Source of the DNA: an uncultured Clostridia bacterium
GTDB lineage: Bacteria; Bacillota; Clostridia; Lachnospirales; Lachnospiraceae
Assembly (NCBI GenBank): GCA_937888895.1
Contig: CALASV010000193.1
Location: 1-10,482 of the forward strand
DNA length: 10,482 bases
Direction: 5' to 3'
How positions within the stretch are numbered: position 1 is the first letter of the stretch; each line of letters begins with the position of its first letter. Made by a program: the position numbers and the translations under genes. Below, one piece after another: positions 1 to 7,628 of this stretch. Under the pieces are notes generated by a model that ran no database searches, was not told where the DNA came from, and saw only the letters and a program-made list of their open reading frames with translations.

Positions 1-69
1 TTTTACTAGATAATCTATAGCCTGTGGCTGATCACCTGTAGGTTTATAATCTGATACTAATTTAAACAT
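1..69 (-). CDS. uvrB: UvrB, excinuclease ABC subunit B (N-terminal fragment, runs off the window)
   Basis: UvrB is the DNA-damage-loading helicase-like subunit of UvrABC nucleotide excision repair. Only the first 23 codons are present. They read MFKLVSDYKP followed by TGDQPQAIDYLVK, and the motif F-x-L-x-S-x-[YF]-x-P-x-G-D-Q-P-x-A-I is the hallmark N-terminus of UvrB (the Q-motif region before Walker A). The ATG at 69-67 is preceded by a GGAGG ribosome binding site (78-74) with a 4-base gap. The gene reads leftwards off the window and follows the pilus operon on the same strand, but a hairpin and its own candidate promoter lie between. I see no SOS (LexA) box in the 170 bases upstream. Identification is from the N-terminal motif alone. 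Confidence 0.9.
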   Translation of the reverse strand, partial: MFKLVSDYKPTGDQPQAIDYLVK

Positions 70-170
70 TTTTCCTCCATTTTTTTGTGGTACAACAATT
101 ACATGAATCTTACACCAATTTTTTTAATTGCACTAACTAATACTAAAAATATTAGATAACAATCTCTAAT

Positions 171-179
171 ATTATAACA
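171..179 (-). promoter_or_regulatory. Extended -10 promoter element upstream of uvrB
   Basis: On the minus strand the sequence TGTTATAAT forms a perfect extended -10 (TG, one base, TATAAT). There is no recognisable -35 at 16-18 bases, where the stem of the upstream hairpin lies; extended -10 promoters can work without one. Transcription would begin near 164, giving an untranslated leader of roughly 95 bases before uvrB. Confidence 0.5.
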
Positions 180-181
180 TA

Positions 182-209
182 AATAACAAGGTATTACTAC
201 CTTGTTATT
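182..209 (-). terminator. Hairpin, probable terminator at the end of the pilus operon
   Basis: A perfect 12-bp inverted repeat (AATAACAAGGTA / TACCTTGTTATT) closes a 4-base loop. It lies 28 bases past the last stop codon on the minus strand and before the uvrB promoter. The stem is AT-rich and the following tract (TATGTTATAAT) is only moderately U-rich, so it may be a weak or bidirectional terminator, or serve partly to protect the mRNA 3' end. Confidence 0.55.
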
Positions 210-237
210 ATATAAGTTTGTATTAATTTGTTGCTAA

Positions 238-495
238 TTATATTTTATATTTTCTTTTATCTTCTTCTGTAAGTTCAAAAAATCTAACTGTACTATTTCT
301 TTTTTTCCATAGATTTAGTGATTTTTCACCAACAAATGATACTATCCCATCTTGCCTTCCAATTCTATATTTACAAGTTTTAAAAGGTATTTCTATTCCT
401 GGAACATTTGATGCATAAATTCTTTTCAAATTCGGACAATCTGTAATAGCATAATTAAATATAGATTCTATATTTGCAAAAACTATTTCTTCCAA
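238..495 (-). pseudogene. Probable remnant of a BspA-type leucine-rich-repeat protein (C-terminal tail)
   Basis: The frame codes for about 85 residues from a TTG at 495. It begins LEEIVFANIESIFNYAITDC, then PNLKRIYASNVPG, which fits the BspA/LRR_5 pattern (NLxxIxxxxxxxIxxYAFxxCxNL). The frame stays open upstream to 567, across the stop codon of the DUF5702 gene, and those extra residues include ILNCFKDTNLEEI, which aligns as a preceding repeat unit. No ATG or GTG is available, and the TTG has only a weak AAAG-type ribosome binding site. This suggests the 3' end of a longer gene joined out of frame to the DUF5702 gene by deletion or recombination, rather than a functional gene. It ends in a basic, non-repeat tail (KYRIGRQ to KRKYKI). 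It could instead be a short, real, translationally coupled gene. Confidence 0.45.
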
Positions 496-514
496 ATTAG
501 TATCTTTAAAACAA

Positions 515-3500
515 TTAAGAATATTTTGTGGTCTCTCTAAAATATATAATTTTATCTTCCACTTTTTTTAATAACTTATCACCTGCTGTATTTAATGCAG
601 TCACTCCTTGAAATACAACGCTATCTGTTACCATAGTGATATTTTCATATACTAAGTCGAATCCTTCTTCCACAATTCCATCTCTCATTTCCGTAATAGA
701 GTTTTGTACAATCATCGTACTATCTAAAATATCTACATCTTCTTCCCCGTTTGTATTATTCTCTAAATTTGCACCATATCCATCCATATATTGCAAAAAC
801 GAATCTTTTAAGGAACCTTTCACCTCATTTCCCTTTTGTTTTAATGCATTATAATTTTCATAAATTGCTAAATTTGCTGCTTCTTTTCCTTTATCATAAA
901 AATAAGTACCTACTCCTACTGCTGCTTCTGTTCCTATTTCAATAATTTTTGCCACTGCACCAGATAAAGATAATGTCCAATCGGAACTATCCTTTAACAA
1001 AATAACCTCATTTTTATCATCATTTTTGTCATAAAGTTTTATGACATCTATCGTTGACTCTGCTACACTCCATGCAAATAAAATGGCGATTGCTACTACA
1101 GGTGCAAGTAACCCTGTTCCTGCTGCAAGAACCTTTGCTTGTTGATACATTGTAGAATCTGTCACTGCTGAAAGAAAATTAAATACTGTTCGAAATGTTA
1201 ACAAATACAATCTTATAAGTGCAACATTTACCTCATATTCTGGCTGTCCTGTAATAACATACTCTACTTCTGCTATTCTTTGTTTATCTTGTAAATTATA
1301 ACTTTCTAATCGTTTTTCTTGCAAAGCACCTGTTTTATAATAACTTTCATGTACATCATTTGGAAAATGACTAATAATATACTGGTTGACATACACAGAA
1401 TCTCGAAAACTTTCTCCTAATTGTTCCAAAAACTCCAACATAATTGTTCCAAATTCTAAGTAAGCCATCGCATCATCTTCTACATTCCAATTTTGTGTTT
1501 GTGTCATATCACTTGCACCAGATACATAAGCTACCCTTAAATCAACTTCTGATAAATCTTTTCCAAATGGTCTTTCTTTCTTTTTTTCTTCTTCTTCTGC
1601 ATCCTTTTTTATCTGTTCCGTACTTTTTACTTCTACTTCCTCTTTTTTTGAATCTGTCTCTGAGGCAAAACATAACATTGTTGCCTGACATGCCGCCATT
1701 TGTCCAATCGAAGCAAAATTTCCTGTTTGTTCTCCAGAATATGTTGCACTATTTAATGCACCATCAATTGCACTCTCTAACACTTTTATTTCTGTTTTCC
1801 ATAAATCTCTTTCTTCCTTTAGTTCTGGATTTTTTGGATAAGACTCAATAATAGCATCTACATAAGCATACGCACTTATCAATGTTCCTAAACTACTTTT
1901 TGTTGCGTTAATTTCATCTTCACAAGACATTCCTTCTTCTGTTTGCTGTGCTTGTAATGTTTCTAACTTCTGAATATATGCTTCTAAATCTGCTTTTATT
2001 TGCTCAAATGTTACTTTGTAACTTTTTGCTTCCTGTAAAATTGTCCAAAAATTATACCTAACTGTTTCTAATTCTTTTTTTGCTTCATTACTACATTTTT
2101 CCTTTATCATAGATATCAATTCCTTAAACTGTTGTAATTCTGTTTGATATTTTGCTAATGTAGTTTTTTTCCCTTGTAATTCTCCTATTTCTTTATTTTG
2201 TTTTTGTATTTCTGTTGATAATTCATTAATATCAGTTTCTACATTACTACGTTGTTGTTCTAAATCTTCTTTTTTTATTTTTAATTCTTCTTTTTTTGTC
2301 TCCAATTCACTAATATCTTCTTCTAGTTCTTCTTTTACTTTGATATTTTCTTCTACAGATGTAATTTCATCAGAAACTGTTGTTAATTGTTCATTTAATG
2401 TATTTAATGTTTCATATAAACTTTGTGTAGAACTATTTTCTGTATTTAACTGACTTTGAAGATTTATTATTTGTTGCTCATATTTTGTTTGATATGTTGT
2501 AATAATTTCTGTTAATTTTTCTATATTATCTGTATTTGCTTCCCCTTCTCCTGTTATTGTAGAAATTTCTGTTCCAATCTTTTTTACTTCCTCTTTTAAT
2601 TTCTTAATTTTTTCAATTTGATTATTTACATCATCAAAAATAATTGTTGCAATATCTTTACTTTTGTCTTTAATCAAGTCTGTCAGTACCTTTGTTTCAT
2701 CATTTTTTAACTTCATACCAAACAACCAATCATAGACAGGTATCACACCTTCAGAACTTTTTCCTACTTGTGATAAGACTTTTTCTGTTGTTTTTTCTAA
2801 AACAATTTGTTCCACTTCTTCTGATATATGAAATCTTGCTGGTATTTCATTTTTTGTAATACTATTACTTTCATGTTCTGTTGCATTAAATTCGACTACC
2901 CATGCTACTTTTTTCCGAAATTTTTTTAATTTTTCTGTTAACTCATCGGCTTGTTCGTATGCTTTTTTTGTTTTTTCTTCTTTTAATAATCCTAATTTTT
3001 CTTTTGCAAACTTCATATACTTTGTTATATTCAAAATTTCTTGTATTTTTCCTATAAAGCCAGTACCTTCATTTACTAAATCTAGTGGTGCTCTAAATTT
3101 CATATAATCTATAATTTGGTCTTCTACATAATCAGTATTTGCTAAAGTTACAGATGCCCCACCTTGCATATCTTCTAATTGAAATTGAAACATATCCAAA
3201 TAGTTCTCTTTTGTTTCCGATTTTGTTGTTTCATTTCCTAATAATTCATTTGTAGTATTAGAAATTGTATCTTTATAATTATTCAAATCATTCGAAATTC
3301 CATCCCAATCTTGTTTTAATAATTTTGCAAAAATACTAGAATAAGCAGAATAATCAACGTCAACAATTGCTAATGTATGTTTTAAATAATTATCCATTTT
3401 CTCTATAATTGCTTTATTTAATTCTTCTTCACTTTCTCCACCAATATCTGAACAATCTAAAGCAAATATTCCATATAAATCATATAATAACTGATTATAA

Positions 3501-3682
3501 TAAGTTAATACCGAATCTGTTGCATTATCTAATGCTGATTCTGCCATTACATTTGCCATTTGATATCTTCCTCCATCCACAAGAACAGCAGCAAAAAGAT
3601 AACTTTGTAAAAAAATTAAAATTAAAAAGATACTAATTGCACCTTTTGTCGTTCTTTTCATGGATAACATCTTTTTCAACAT
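515..3682 (-). CDS. DUF5702-domain, TadG-like envelope protein with a giant coiled coil
   Basis: This is a 1055-residue membrane-anchored protein of the Gram-positive Tad locus. The N-terminus (KGAISIFL at residues 13-20, hydrophobic to about 35, then VDGGRY) matches the DUF5702/TadG signal. It resembles a prepilin leader but has Phe where Glu+5 would be. A conserved block follows (LLYDLYGIFAL, 65-75). Residues about 350-580 are heptad-rich Glu/Lys/Leu/Gln with almost no Pro or Gly, so a long coiled coil is likely. Residues 679-704 are a charged Glu/Lys stretch. The C-terminal block (PVVAIAILFAWSVAESTIDV at 861-880, then SDWTLSLSG) is typical of the family and gives a second membrane segment, so the coiled coil may be tethered outside the cell at both ends. 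The start has GAGGAG at 3697-3692, 9 bases away. It lies 23 bases after tadE. The function is unproven; a surface or pilus-base structural role fits. Confidence 0.8.
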   Translation of the reverse strand: MLKKMLSMKRTTKGAISIFLILIFLQSYLFAAVLVDGGRYQMANVMAESALDNATDSVLTYYNQLLYDLYGIFALDCSDIGGESEEELNKAIIEKMDNYLKHTLAIVDVDYSAYSSIFAKLLKQDWDGISNDLNNYKDTISNTTNELLGNETTKSETKENYLDMFQFQLEDMQGGASVTLANTDYVEDQIIDYMKFRAPLDLVNEGTGFIGKIQEILNITKYMKFAKEKLGLLKEEKTKKAYEQADELTEKLKKFRKKVAWVVEFNATEHESNSITKNEIPARFHISEEVEQIVLEKTTEKVLSQVGKSSEGVIPVYDWLFGMKLKNDETKVLTDLIKDKSKDIATIIFDDVNNQIEKIKKLKEEVKKIGTEISTITGEGEANTDNIEKLTEIITTYQTKYEQQIINLQSQLNTENSSTQSLYETLNTLNEQLTTVSDEITSVEENIKVKEELEEDISELETKKEELKIKKEDLEQQRSNVETDINELSTEIQKQNKEIGELQGKKTTLAKYQTELQQFKELISMIKEKCSNEAKKELETVRYNFWTILQEAKSYKVTFEQIKADLEAYIQKLETLQAQQTEEGMSCEDEINATKSSLGTLISAYAYVDAIIESYPKNPELKEERDLWKTEIKVLESAIDGALNSATYSGEQTGNFASIGQMAACQATMLCFASETDSKKEEVEVKSTEQIKKDAEEEEKKKERPFGKDLSEVDLRVAYVSGASDMTQTQNWNVEDDAMAYLEFGTIMLEFLEQLGESFRDSVYVNQYIISHFPNDVHESYYKTGALQEKRLESYNLQDKQRIAEVEYVITGQPEYEVNVALIRLYLLTFRTVFNFLSAVTDSTMYQQAKVLAAGTGLLAPVVAIAILFAWSVAESTIDVIKLYDKNDDKNEVILLKDSSDWTLSLSGAVAKIIEIGTEAAVGVGTYFYDKGKEAANLAIYENYNALKQKGNEVKGSLKDSFLQYMDGYGANLENNTNGEEDVDILDSTMIVQNSITEMRDGIVEEGFDLVYENITMVTDSVVFQGVTALNTAGDKLLKKVEDKIIYFRETTKYS

Positions 3683-3705
3683 AACTACTCTCTCCTCTTT
3701 TTGTA

Positions 3706-4326
3706 CTATTCTTTCGTTTTTACAAGTTCCCCTGTCAATAAATCTCGAAGCATAGATACTGTTCTTGCAAACTCTGTTGTATCTGTTTGAATCCCTTTTG
3801 CTGTTACAGTATATTCATCTTTTTCATAAAACCCTATCTTTTGAAATAAACTTTCTAATGGATTGATGGATTTTCTTGTTACGGTTACTGTAATATAATT
3901 TTGTACAATACCTTGTTTTCTATCTATAATAACTTCTCCAAGTTGATTTTCTTCTCCCATAATTGAAGGAACTTTTCCTGTCATTTCTTTCGCATATTGT
4001 TCTACTTTTGCTTTCTTTTCACCACTAAATACAAGTTCCACTAAACTTTGATATGGATTATGCTGCATAAAGCTAGAATTAGTAATCCAATCCTTTGCTG
4101 AAATTTCTTCTTCTCTTTGTGTTGTATCTAACACTTTTACACTTTCATTATCTAAACTATCCCAATAATATCCCACTTTTGTTGCTATTCCCATTGCCTG
4201 TGCTGAAAGTACTACATTTTGATACTGTACAATGCTCATACGAAATACAATAAAAATAACAATAATTACAATTTGCATAATAAACATCGCTTCAATCGTT
4301 GTAGAGCCTTTTTTTAATTGTTTCAT
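3706..4326 (-). CDS. tadE: TadE-like minor pseudopilin
   Basis: This 206-residue protein has the TadE signature at its N-terminus: a basic start (MKQLKK), then G7 followed by STTIE and a hydrophobic helix (about residues 13-29). Cleavage after G7 would place Glu12 at position +5, as in type IV prepilins processed by the Tad prepilin peptidase. The rest is a soluble extracellular domain without recognisable motifs, apart from the helix flank VQYQNVVLSAQAMGIATKVGYY. TadE-class pseudopilins are thought to prime or cap the Flp pilus. Translation starts at an ATG with an AGGTGG ribosome binding site (4342-4337), 10 bases away, which is weaker than for the other tad genes. It is separated from the pilin gene by 116 bases and a hairpin, unlike the tight spacing elsewhere in the operon. 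Confidence 0.82.
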   Translation of the reverse strand: MKQLKKGSTTIEAMFIMQIVIIVIFIVFRMSIVQYQNVVLSAQAMGIATKVGYYWDSLDNESVKVLDTTQREEEISAKDWITNSSFMQHNPYQSLVELVFSGEKKAKVEQYAKEMTGKVPSIMGEENQLGEVIIDRKQGIVQNYITVTVTRKSINPLESLFQKIGFYEKDEYTVTAKGIQTDTTEFARTVSMLRDLLTGELVKTKE

Positions 4327-4379
4327 TGTTCTTTGTCCACCTATGTTTTTTATAAAACTTTTACTTTTAGAATGTATTC

Positions 4380-4419
4380 TAAGGCGTACAAACTATTTTT
4401 TCATACTCTGTACGCCTTA
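4380..4419 (-). promoter_or_regulatory. Long-stem hairpin between the pilin gene and tadE
   Basis: An 11-bp arm pair (AAGGCGTACA / TGTACGCCTT plus one flanking A-T pair) encloses an 18-base loop in the transcript. No U-tract follows the 3' arm, so it does not look like a full terminator. A second palindrome, AGAATGTATTCT (4369-4380), abuts it. Hairpins placed just after highly expressed pilin genes often cause partial termination or protect the upstream mRNA, raising pilin over downstream genes. That role here is inferred from position. Confidence 0.6.
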
Positions 4420-4442
4420 AAAATTCACTCAAATAAAATCAG

Positions 4443-4667
4443 TTATTCTTGAGTTGGATTATAACCTGAAGTATTTTCACCAGCTTGATTTGCATTACCT
4501 GCTTCTGCATCAGCATCACTAAACACATCTGCCGCTGTATCATTAACAAAATTTACAATAGATTTTCTAAAAATCATAGCAACACAAACTAATGCTGCTA
4601 TAATTAAAAGCATTTCTACTACTCCAAATCCGTCCTCTTCTGCTAAAAATTCTTTTAAAAGACTCAT
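4443..4667 (-). CDS. flp: Flp1-type IVb pilin (major pilin candidate)
   Basis: This 74-residue prepilin has a short acidic leader ending EEDG13, followed by FGVVE. The predicted cleavage G13/F14 puts Glu18 at position +5, as required for prepilin peptidase processing and pilin assembly. A hydrophobic helix (MLLIIAALVCVAMIF, residues 19-33) follows, then RKSIVNFVND. This matches the Flp1-like family of Firmicutes Tad loci. The C-terminal 30 residues are Asp/Ala/Asn/Gly-rich and presumably exposed or flexible. It has a strong ribosome binding site, AAAGGAG (4682-4676), 8 bases from the ATG, which suits an abundant subunit. It lies 24 bases after tadC. Confidence 0.85.
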   Translation of the reverse strand: MSLLKEFLAEEDGFGVVEMLLIIAALVCVAMIFRKSIVNFVNDTAADVFSDADAEAGNANQAGENTSGYNPTQE

Positions 4668-4691
4668 ACCTTCTTCTCCTTTCTTTTGTTA

Positions 4692-5570
4692 TTATAATTT
4701 CATGCTTTGGATTGCTGGTGCAACCACAAGCAAAATTACCGCAAATAACATTAACATCATTGGAAACAACATTTTGGTCGATGCTGCTTCTGCCAAACGA
4801 AGTGCTGTTGCTTTTCTTGATGACCAAAGTTCTGTTCCAATTTCTTTTAACGCATAGGAAACATCTCTACCACCTCGGTGAATATTTTGCATAATAATCG
4901 ATAAAAATCGTCTCATTTCTATCGTATTACATTTTGTTCCCATATGGTCAAATGCCTTTTCTACTGTTTCCCCCGAATCTATCATATTCATCGCATAGGC
5001 AAGTTCTTTATATAAAATTCTATCACTTGACATTTCTCTTGAAATTTTCATCAATGCCCCTTGAAGATTTAAACCAGCTCCTGTTAAGATTACAATTTTA
5101 TTTACTAATTCTGGCAAATCCATTGTAATCGTATCATGTCGTTTTGTTACTTGGTTTTTAATATCTACCATTGTAAAATAAGGAAGAATTGCTCCAAAAC
5201 CAACTGCCATAAATCCAGATGTCAATAAATCATTAAATGCAAGATTTATCATTCCACCAAGAAAAATTGCAATAAAAGAATAGGTAACTGCTTTTGCCCA
5301 ATACACACGAAGATAAAATTCTGCATAAGCACTATCATATAATTCTTTCAAATAGATTCTAGTTTTTCTATCAAATGCTGTATTAAACTTATATTTAATA
5401 ACATCCATAAATGAAAAACCAATTAACATAAATTCTTTTAATGGAAACTCATCTTTTGTCAGTACACTAATATAATCTTTGTATTTCTTCTTTCCAATTC
5501 CATATAATACTGCTGTAATTATTAAAATTACTAACATAATAATAAGTGCTACTGTTGAAATCTCTGCCAT
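4692..5570 (-). CDS. tadC: TadC-like type II/IV secretion inner-membrane platform protein
   Basis: This is a GspF-domain platform protein of the Tad machine, partner of TadB in coupling the CpaF ATPase to pilus extrusion. With the start chosen here it has 292 residues. An N-terminal membrane helix spans residues 5-24, further membrane segments span about 95-130, the T2SSF domain runs about 150-250 (DLPELVNKIVILTGAGLNLQ, then a second half with RRFLSIIMQNIHRGG), and a C-terminal helix spans 268-286. An in-frame ATG 19 codons upstream (5627) lies inside tadB and would add a non-family extension. The ATG at 5570 has AGGAG 7 bases away and lies 10 bases from the tadB stop, so it is preferred. Confidence 0.87.
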   Translation of the reverse strand: MAEISTVALIIMLVILIITAVLYGIGKKKYKDYISVLTKDEFPLKEFMLIGFSFMDVIKYKFNTAFDRKTRIYLKELYDSAYAEFYLRVYWAKAVTYSFIAIFLGGMINLAFNDLLTSGFMAVGFGAILPYFTMVDIKNQVTKRHDTITMDLPELVNKIVILTGAGLNLQGALMKISREMSSDRILYKELAYAMNMIDSGETVEKAFDHMGTKCNTIEMRRFLSIIMQNIHRGGRDVSYALKEIGTELWSSRKATALRLAEAASTKMLFPMMLMLFAVILLVVAPAIQSMKL

Positions 5571-5577
5571 TATTTTT

Positions 5578-5582
5578 CTCCT
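5578..5582 (-). promoter_or_regulatory. Ribosome binding site that fixes the tadC start
   Basis: AGGAG lies 7 bases before the ATG at 5570 and overlaps the tadB stop codon (TAG, 5583-5581), implying translational coupling of the two platform genes. It argues against the longer start at 5627. Confidence 0.75.
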
Positions 5583-6375
5583 ATACTTCAATATTTGTAA
5601 TTGCATTTGACCAAATGGTAGCACCAAGAATTAATGCTAATGCCACCGTAGCCATGGCTCTACCACTCCATGTAGTAAATACAGGATCCATAAATCCATC
5701 GGTCGATACTGTCATAAAAACAGTTAATGCAATTGGCATTATCGTAACTATTTTTGACTCCATTTTTTTACCTGAAATCATTGTTTCCATTTGTGTTTCT
5801 ATTTCAATTTTATCTGCAATAATATCTGTTGTTTGTCTTATAATTTGTACTAAATTTCCACCTGTTCGTTTGGAAACAATAAAAATATCTGCAAATGTTT
5901 TCACATCTTCTAACCCACTACGCTCTGCAAAATCTAAAAAAATATCTTCTATATTCATATTTAAGGATACTTTAGAAACCATTGTTTCTAATTCTTTTAC
6001 AATAAATATATCTCTATCACCATACTGATTTATCATATCATCTTTCACAGTAACTAAAGCAAGTTCAATTGAACTACCTGAACTTACTGCTGAAGACAAA
6101 CTATACAACATATCCTTAAATTGCATCGAAAGTTGCCTCTTTCTTTTACGAATAATATCTTTTGTTTTCATTTTTGGATATTTCATTGCTAATAACGCAA
6201 AAATAGAAGAAATTATTACATTATGATAGAATACATAACCTAATCCAAATAAAACACCTGCTGCAAATAATGTATACACTACCTTTTCTAACACTGACAT
6301 ATGATACACATTGTAATTAATGGCATCTCCATAATCCTTTTCTACTTCTTTTGTTTTCTTACTTTTCTTTGCCAT
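5581..6375 (-). CDS. tadB: TadB-like type II/IV secretion inner-membrane platform protein
   Basis: This GspF-family protein, paired with TadC, forms the membrane platform on which the CpaF ATPase acts. With the preferred start it has 264 residues: a Lys-rich cytoplasmic N-terminus (MAKKSKKTKE), two closely spaced membrane segments (about residues 32-49 and 52-64), the T2SSF domain (about 85-200, with FKDMLYSLSSAVSSGSSIE and a Gly-containing turn SKRTGGNLVQII), and two C-terminal membrane segments (about 207-224 and 240-256). Upstream in-frame ATGs exist at 6390 and 6411, inside cpaF. The strong AAGGAGG lies between 6390 and 6375, so only the ATG at 6375 is correctly spaced. The gene overlaps the end of cpaF by 17 bases. 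Confidence 0.88.
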   Translation of the reverse strand: MAKKSKKTKEVEKDYGDAINYNVYHMSVLEKVVYTLFAAGVLFGLGYVFYHNVIISSIFALLAMKYPKMKTKDIIRKRKRQLSMQFKDMLYSLSSAVSSGSSIELALVTVKDDMINQYGDRDIFIVKELETMVSKVSLNMNIEDIFLDFAERSGLEDVKTFADIFIVSKRTGGNLVQIIRQTTDIIADKIEIETQMETMISGKKMESKIVTIMPIALTVFMTVSTDGFMDPVFTTWSGRAMATVALALILGATIWSNAITNIEV

Positions 6376-7606
6376 TGGTACCTCCTTCATAAGCAATTCC
6401 TGCCATTTCAAATTTATGTAAATTCATAAGAGAATGTTGCTTTTTCAATTTCCCTTTTATCTTTCCATCTTCTTCTCCTTCTATTTCATACTCATATAGA
6501 GAATTAAATTGATATTCTCCTTTTTCATACCCTAAAATTTCCACAATACTTAACACTTTTCTAGACTTATCACTCATTCTTCCTAAATGAACAACAATAT
6601 CTAACGCAGAAGCTATTTGCTGACGAATTGCTTCAATTGGAAAATTTGCACCTGTAAGTACCATCGTTTCCAATCGAGAAAGCATATCCTTAGGAGAATT
6701 AGCGTGACCAGTAGATAACGAACCATCATGTCCTGTATTCATAGCTTGTAACATATCTAGTGCCTCTGCACCACGAACTTCACCTACTACAATTCTTTCT
6801 GGTCGCATACGCAACGAAGATTTAATTAAATCACGTATTGTAATCTCACCTTTTCCTTCTGTATTTGCATTACGAGTTTCCATACGAACTAAATTCTTCA
6901 CACTTTGTATTTGAAGTTCTGCCGAATCTTCAATTGTAATAACACGCTCATCTGAAGGAATAAAATTAGAAAGAGCATTTAAAAATGTTGTTTTTCCAGA
7001 ACCTGTTCCACCACTTACAAAAATATTGTACTTTGCCTTTACACATTTTTCTAAAAATAAGGTGACTTCTTCTGAAATCGCACCCCAAGAAATTAAATCT
7101 TGAAAATTGATTACTTTTTCTGGAAATTTTCGAATAGTTACTGTAGCACCATTTAATGCAATTGGTGGAAGCACAATATTCACACGAGAACCATCTTCCA
7201 ATCTTGCATCACAAATTGGATTAGAACTATCTACTGTACGATTTACTTTATATACAATTCGTTGAATAATATCTTCTAATTCTTTTTCATCTGTAAATGT
7301 TTCTTTACATTGTGATAAACGACCATTTCTTTCAATAAAAATATGTTTAGGTCCATTAATCATCACTTCTGTTACGCTACTATCATCTAAAATTGGCTGT
7401 AAAACTCCCAATTTTCGCATAGAATTAAACACATAATTTACAATTTCTAAACGTTCATCTACCTTTACAAAACTTCCATTTGTTAATTCTGTCAATGTTT
7501 TACTAGCAATATCTTTAATTTCTTCATCACTAATATCTTTTTTTCCTTCTAATATTCTCTTTGTTTTCTTAATTACTTCTTCCCGAACTTCTAAAGAAAC
7601 ACCCAT
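6359..7606 (-). CDS. tadA: CpaF/TadA secretion ATPase of the Tad pilus
   Basis: This 415-residue hexameric VirB11/GspE-type ATPase powers Flp pilus assembly from the cytoplasmic side. All motifs are intact: an N-terminal domain to about 185 (including VMINGPKHIFIERNGRL and the DARLEDGSRVNI segment), Walker A GGTGSGKT (199-206), the Asp box VITIEDSAEL (222-231), Walker B RIVVGEVRGAE (271-281), and the His box GHDGSLSTGHANSP (292-305). Length and motif order match CpaF. The ATG at 7606 has AAGGAG (7619-7614), 7 bases away. It follows the tadZ-like gene by 22 bases and overlaps tadB by 17 bases, so it belongs to one transcription and assembly unit. Confidence 0.95.
   Translation of the reverse strand: MGVSLEVREEVIKKTKRILEGKKDISDEEIKDIASKTLTELTNGSFVKVDERLEIVNYVFNSMRKLGVLQPILDDSSVTEVMINGPKHIFIERNGRLSQCKETFTDEKELEDIIQRIVYKVNRTVDSSNPICDARLEDGSRVNIVLPPIALNGATVTIRKFPEKVINFQDLISWGAISEEVTLFLEKCVKAKYNIFVSGGTGSGKTTFLNALSNFIPSDERVITIEDSAELQIQSVKNLVRMETRNANTEGKGEITIRDLIKSSLRMRPERIVVGEVRGAEALDMLQAMNTGHDGSLSTGHANSPKDMLSRLETMVLTGANFPIEAIRQQIASALDIVVHLGRMSDKSRKVLSIVEILGYEKGEYQFNSLYEYEIEGEEDGKIKGKLKKQHSLMNLHKFEMAGIAYEGGTNGKEK
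6381..6387 (-). promoter_or_regulatory. Ribosome binding site that fixes the tadB start
   Basis: A full AAGGAGG sits 5 bases before the ATG at 6375 and just after another in-frame ATG (6390). This makes 6375 the only well-served start, and it lies within the 3' end of cpaF. Confidence 0.8.
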
Positions 7607-7628
7607 ACCATTTCTCCTTGTACTATTC

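Noticed and set aside
86..96. TTGTGGTACAA dyad before uvrB, considered as an SOS box
   Set aside because: It lacks the GAAC...GTTC core of Gram-positive LexA sites and has only 4-bp arms.
1444..1851. Plus-strand open frame of 135 codons inside the DUF5702 gene
   Set aside because: It is Leu/Phe/His/Pro-rich with no motif and no ribosome binding site. It is an antisense shadow of the Glu/Lys-rich coding strand, as are the other plus-strand frames across 515-8672.
4567..4827. Minus-strand open frame of 86 codons overlapping flp and the tadC end
   Set aside because: It is out of frame with both recognised genes, Arg/Ser-rich without motifs, and has no ribosome binding site.
5546..6028. Plus-strand open frame of 160 codons across tadB and tadC
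   Set aside because: It lies opposite two clear GspF-domain genes, lacks a ribosome binding site, and its hydrophobicity mirrors the membrane segments on the true strand.
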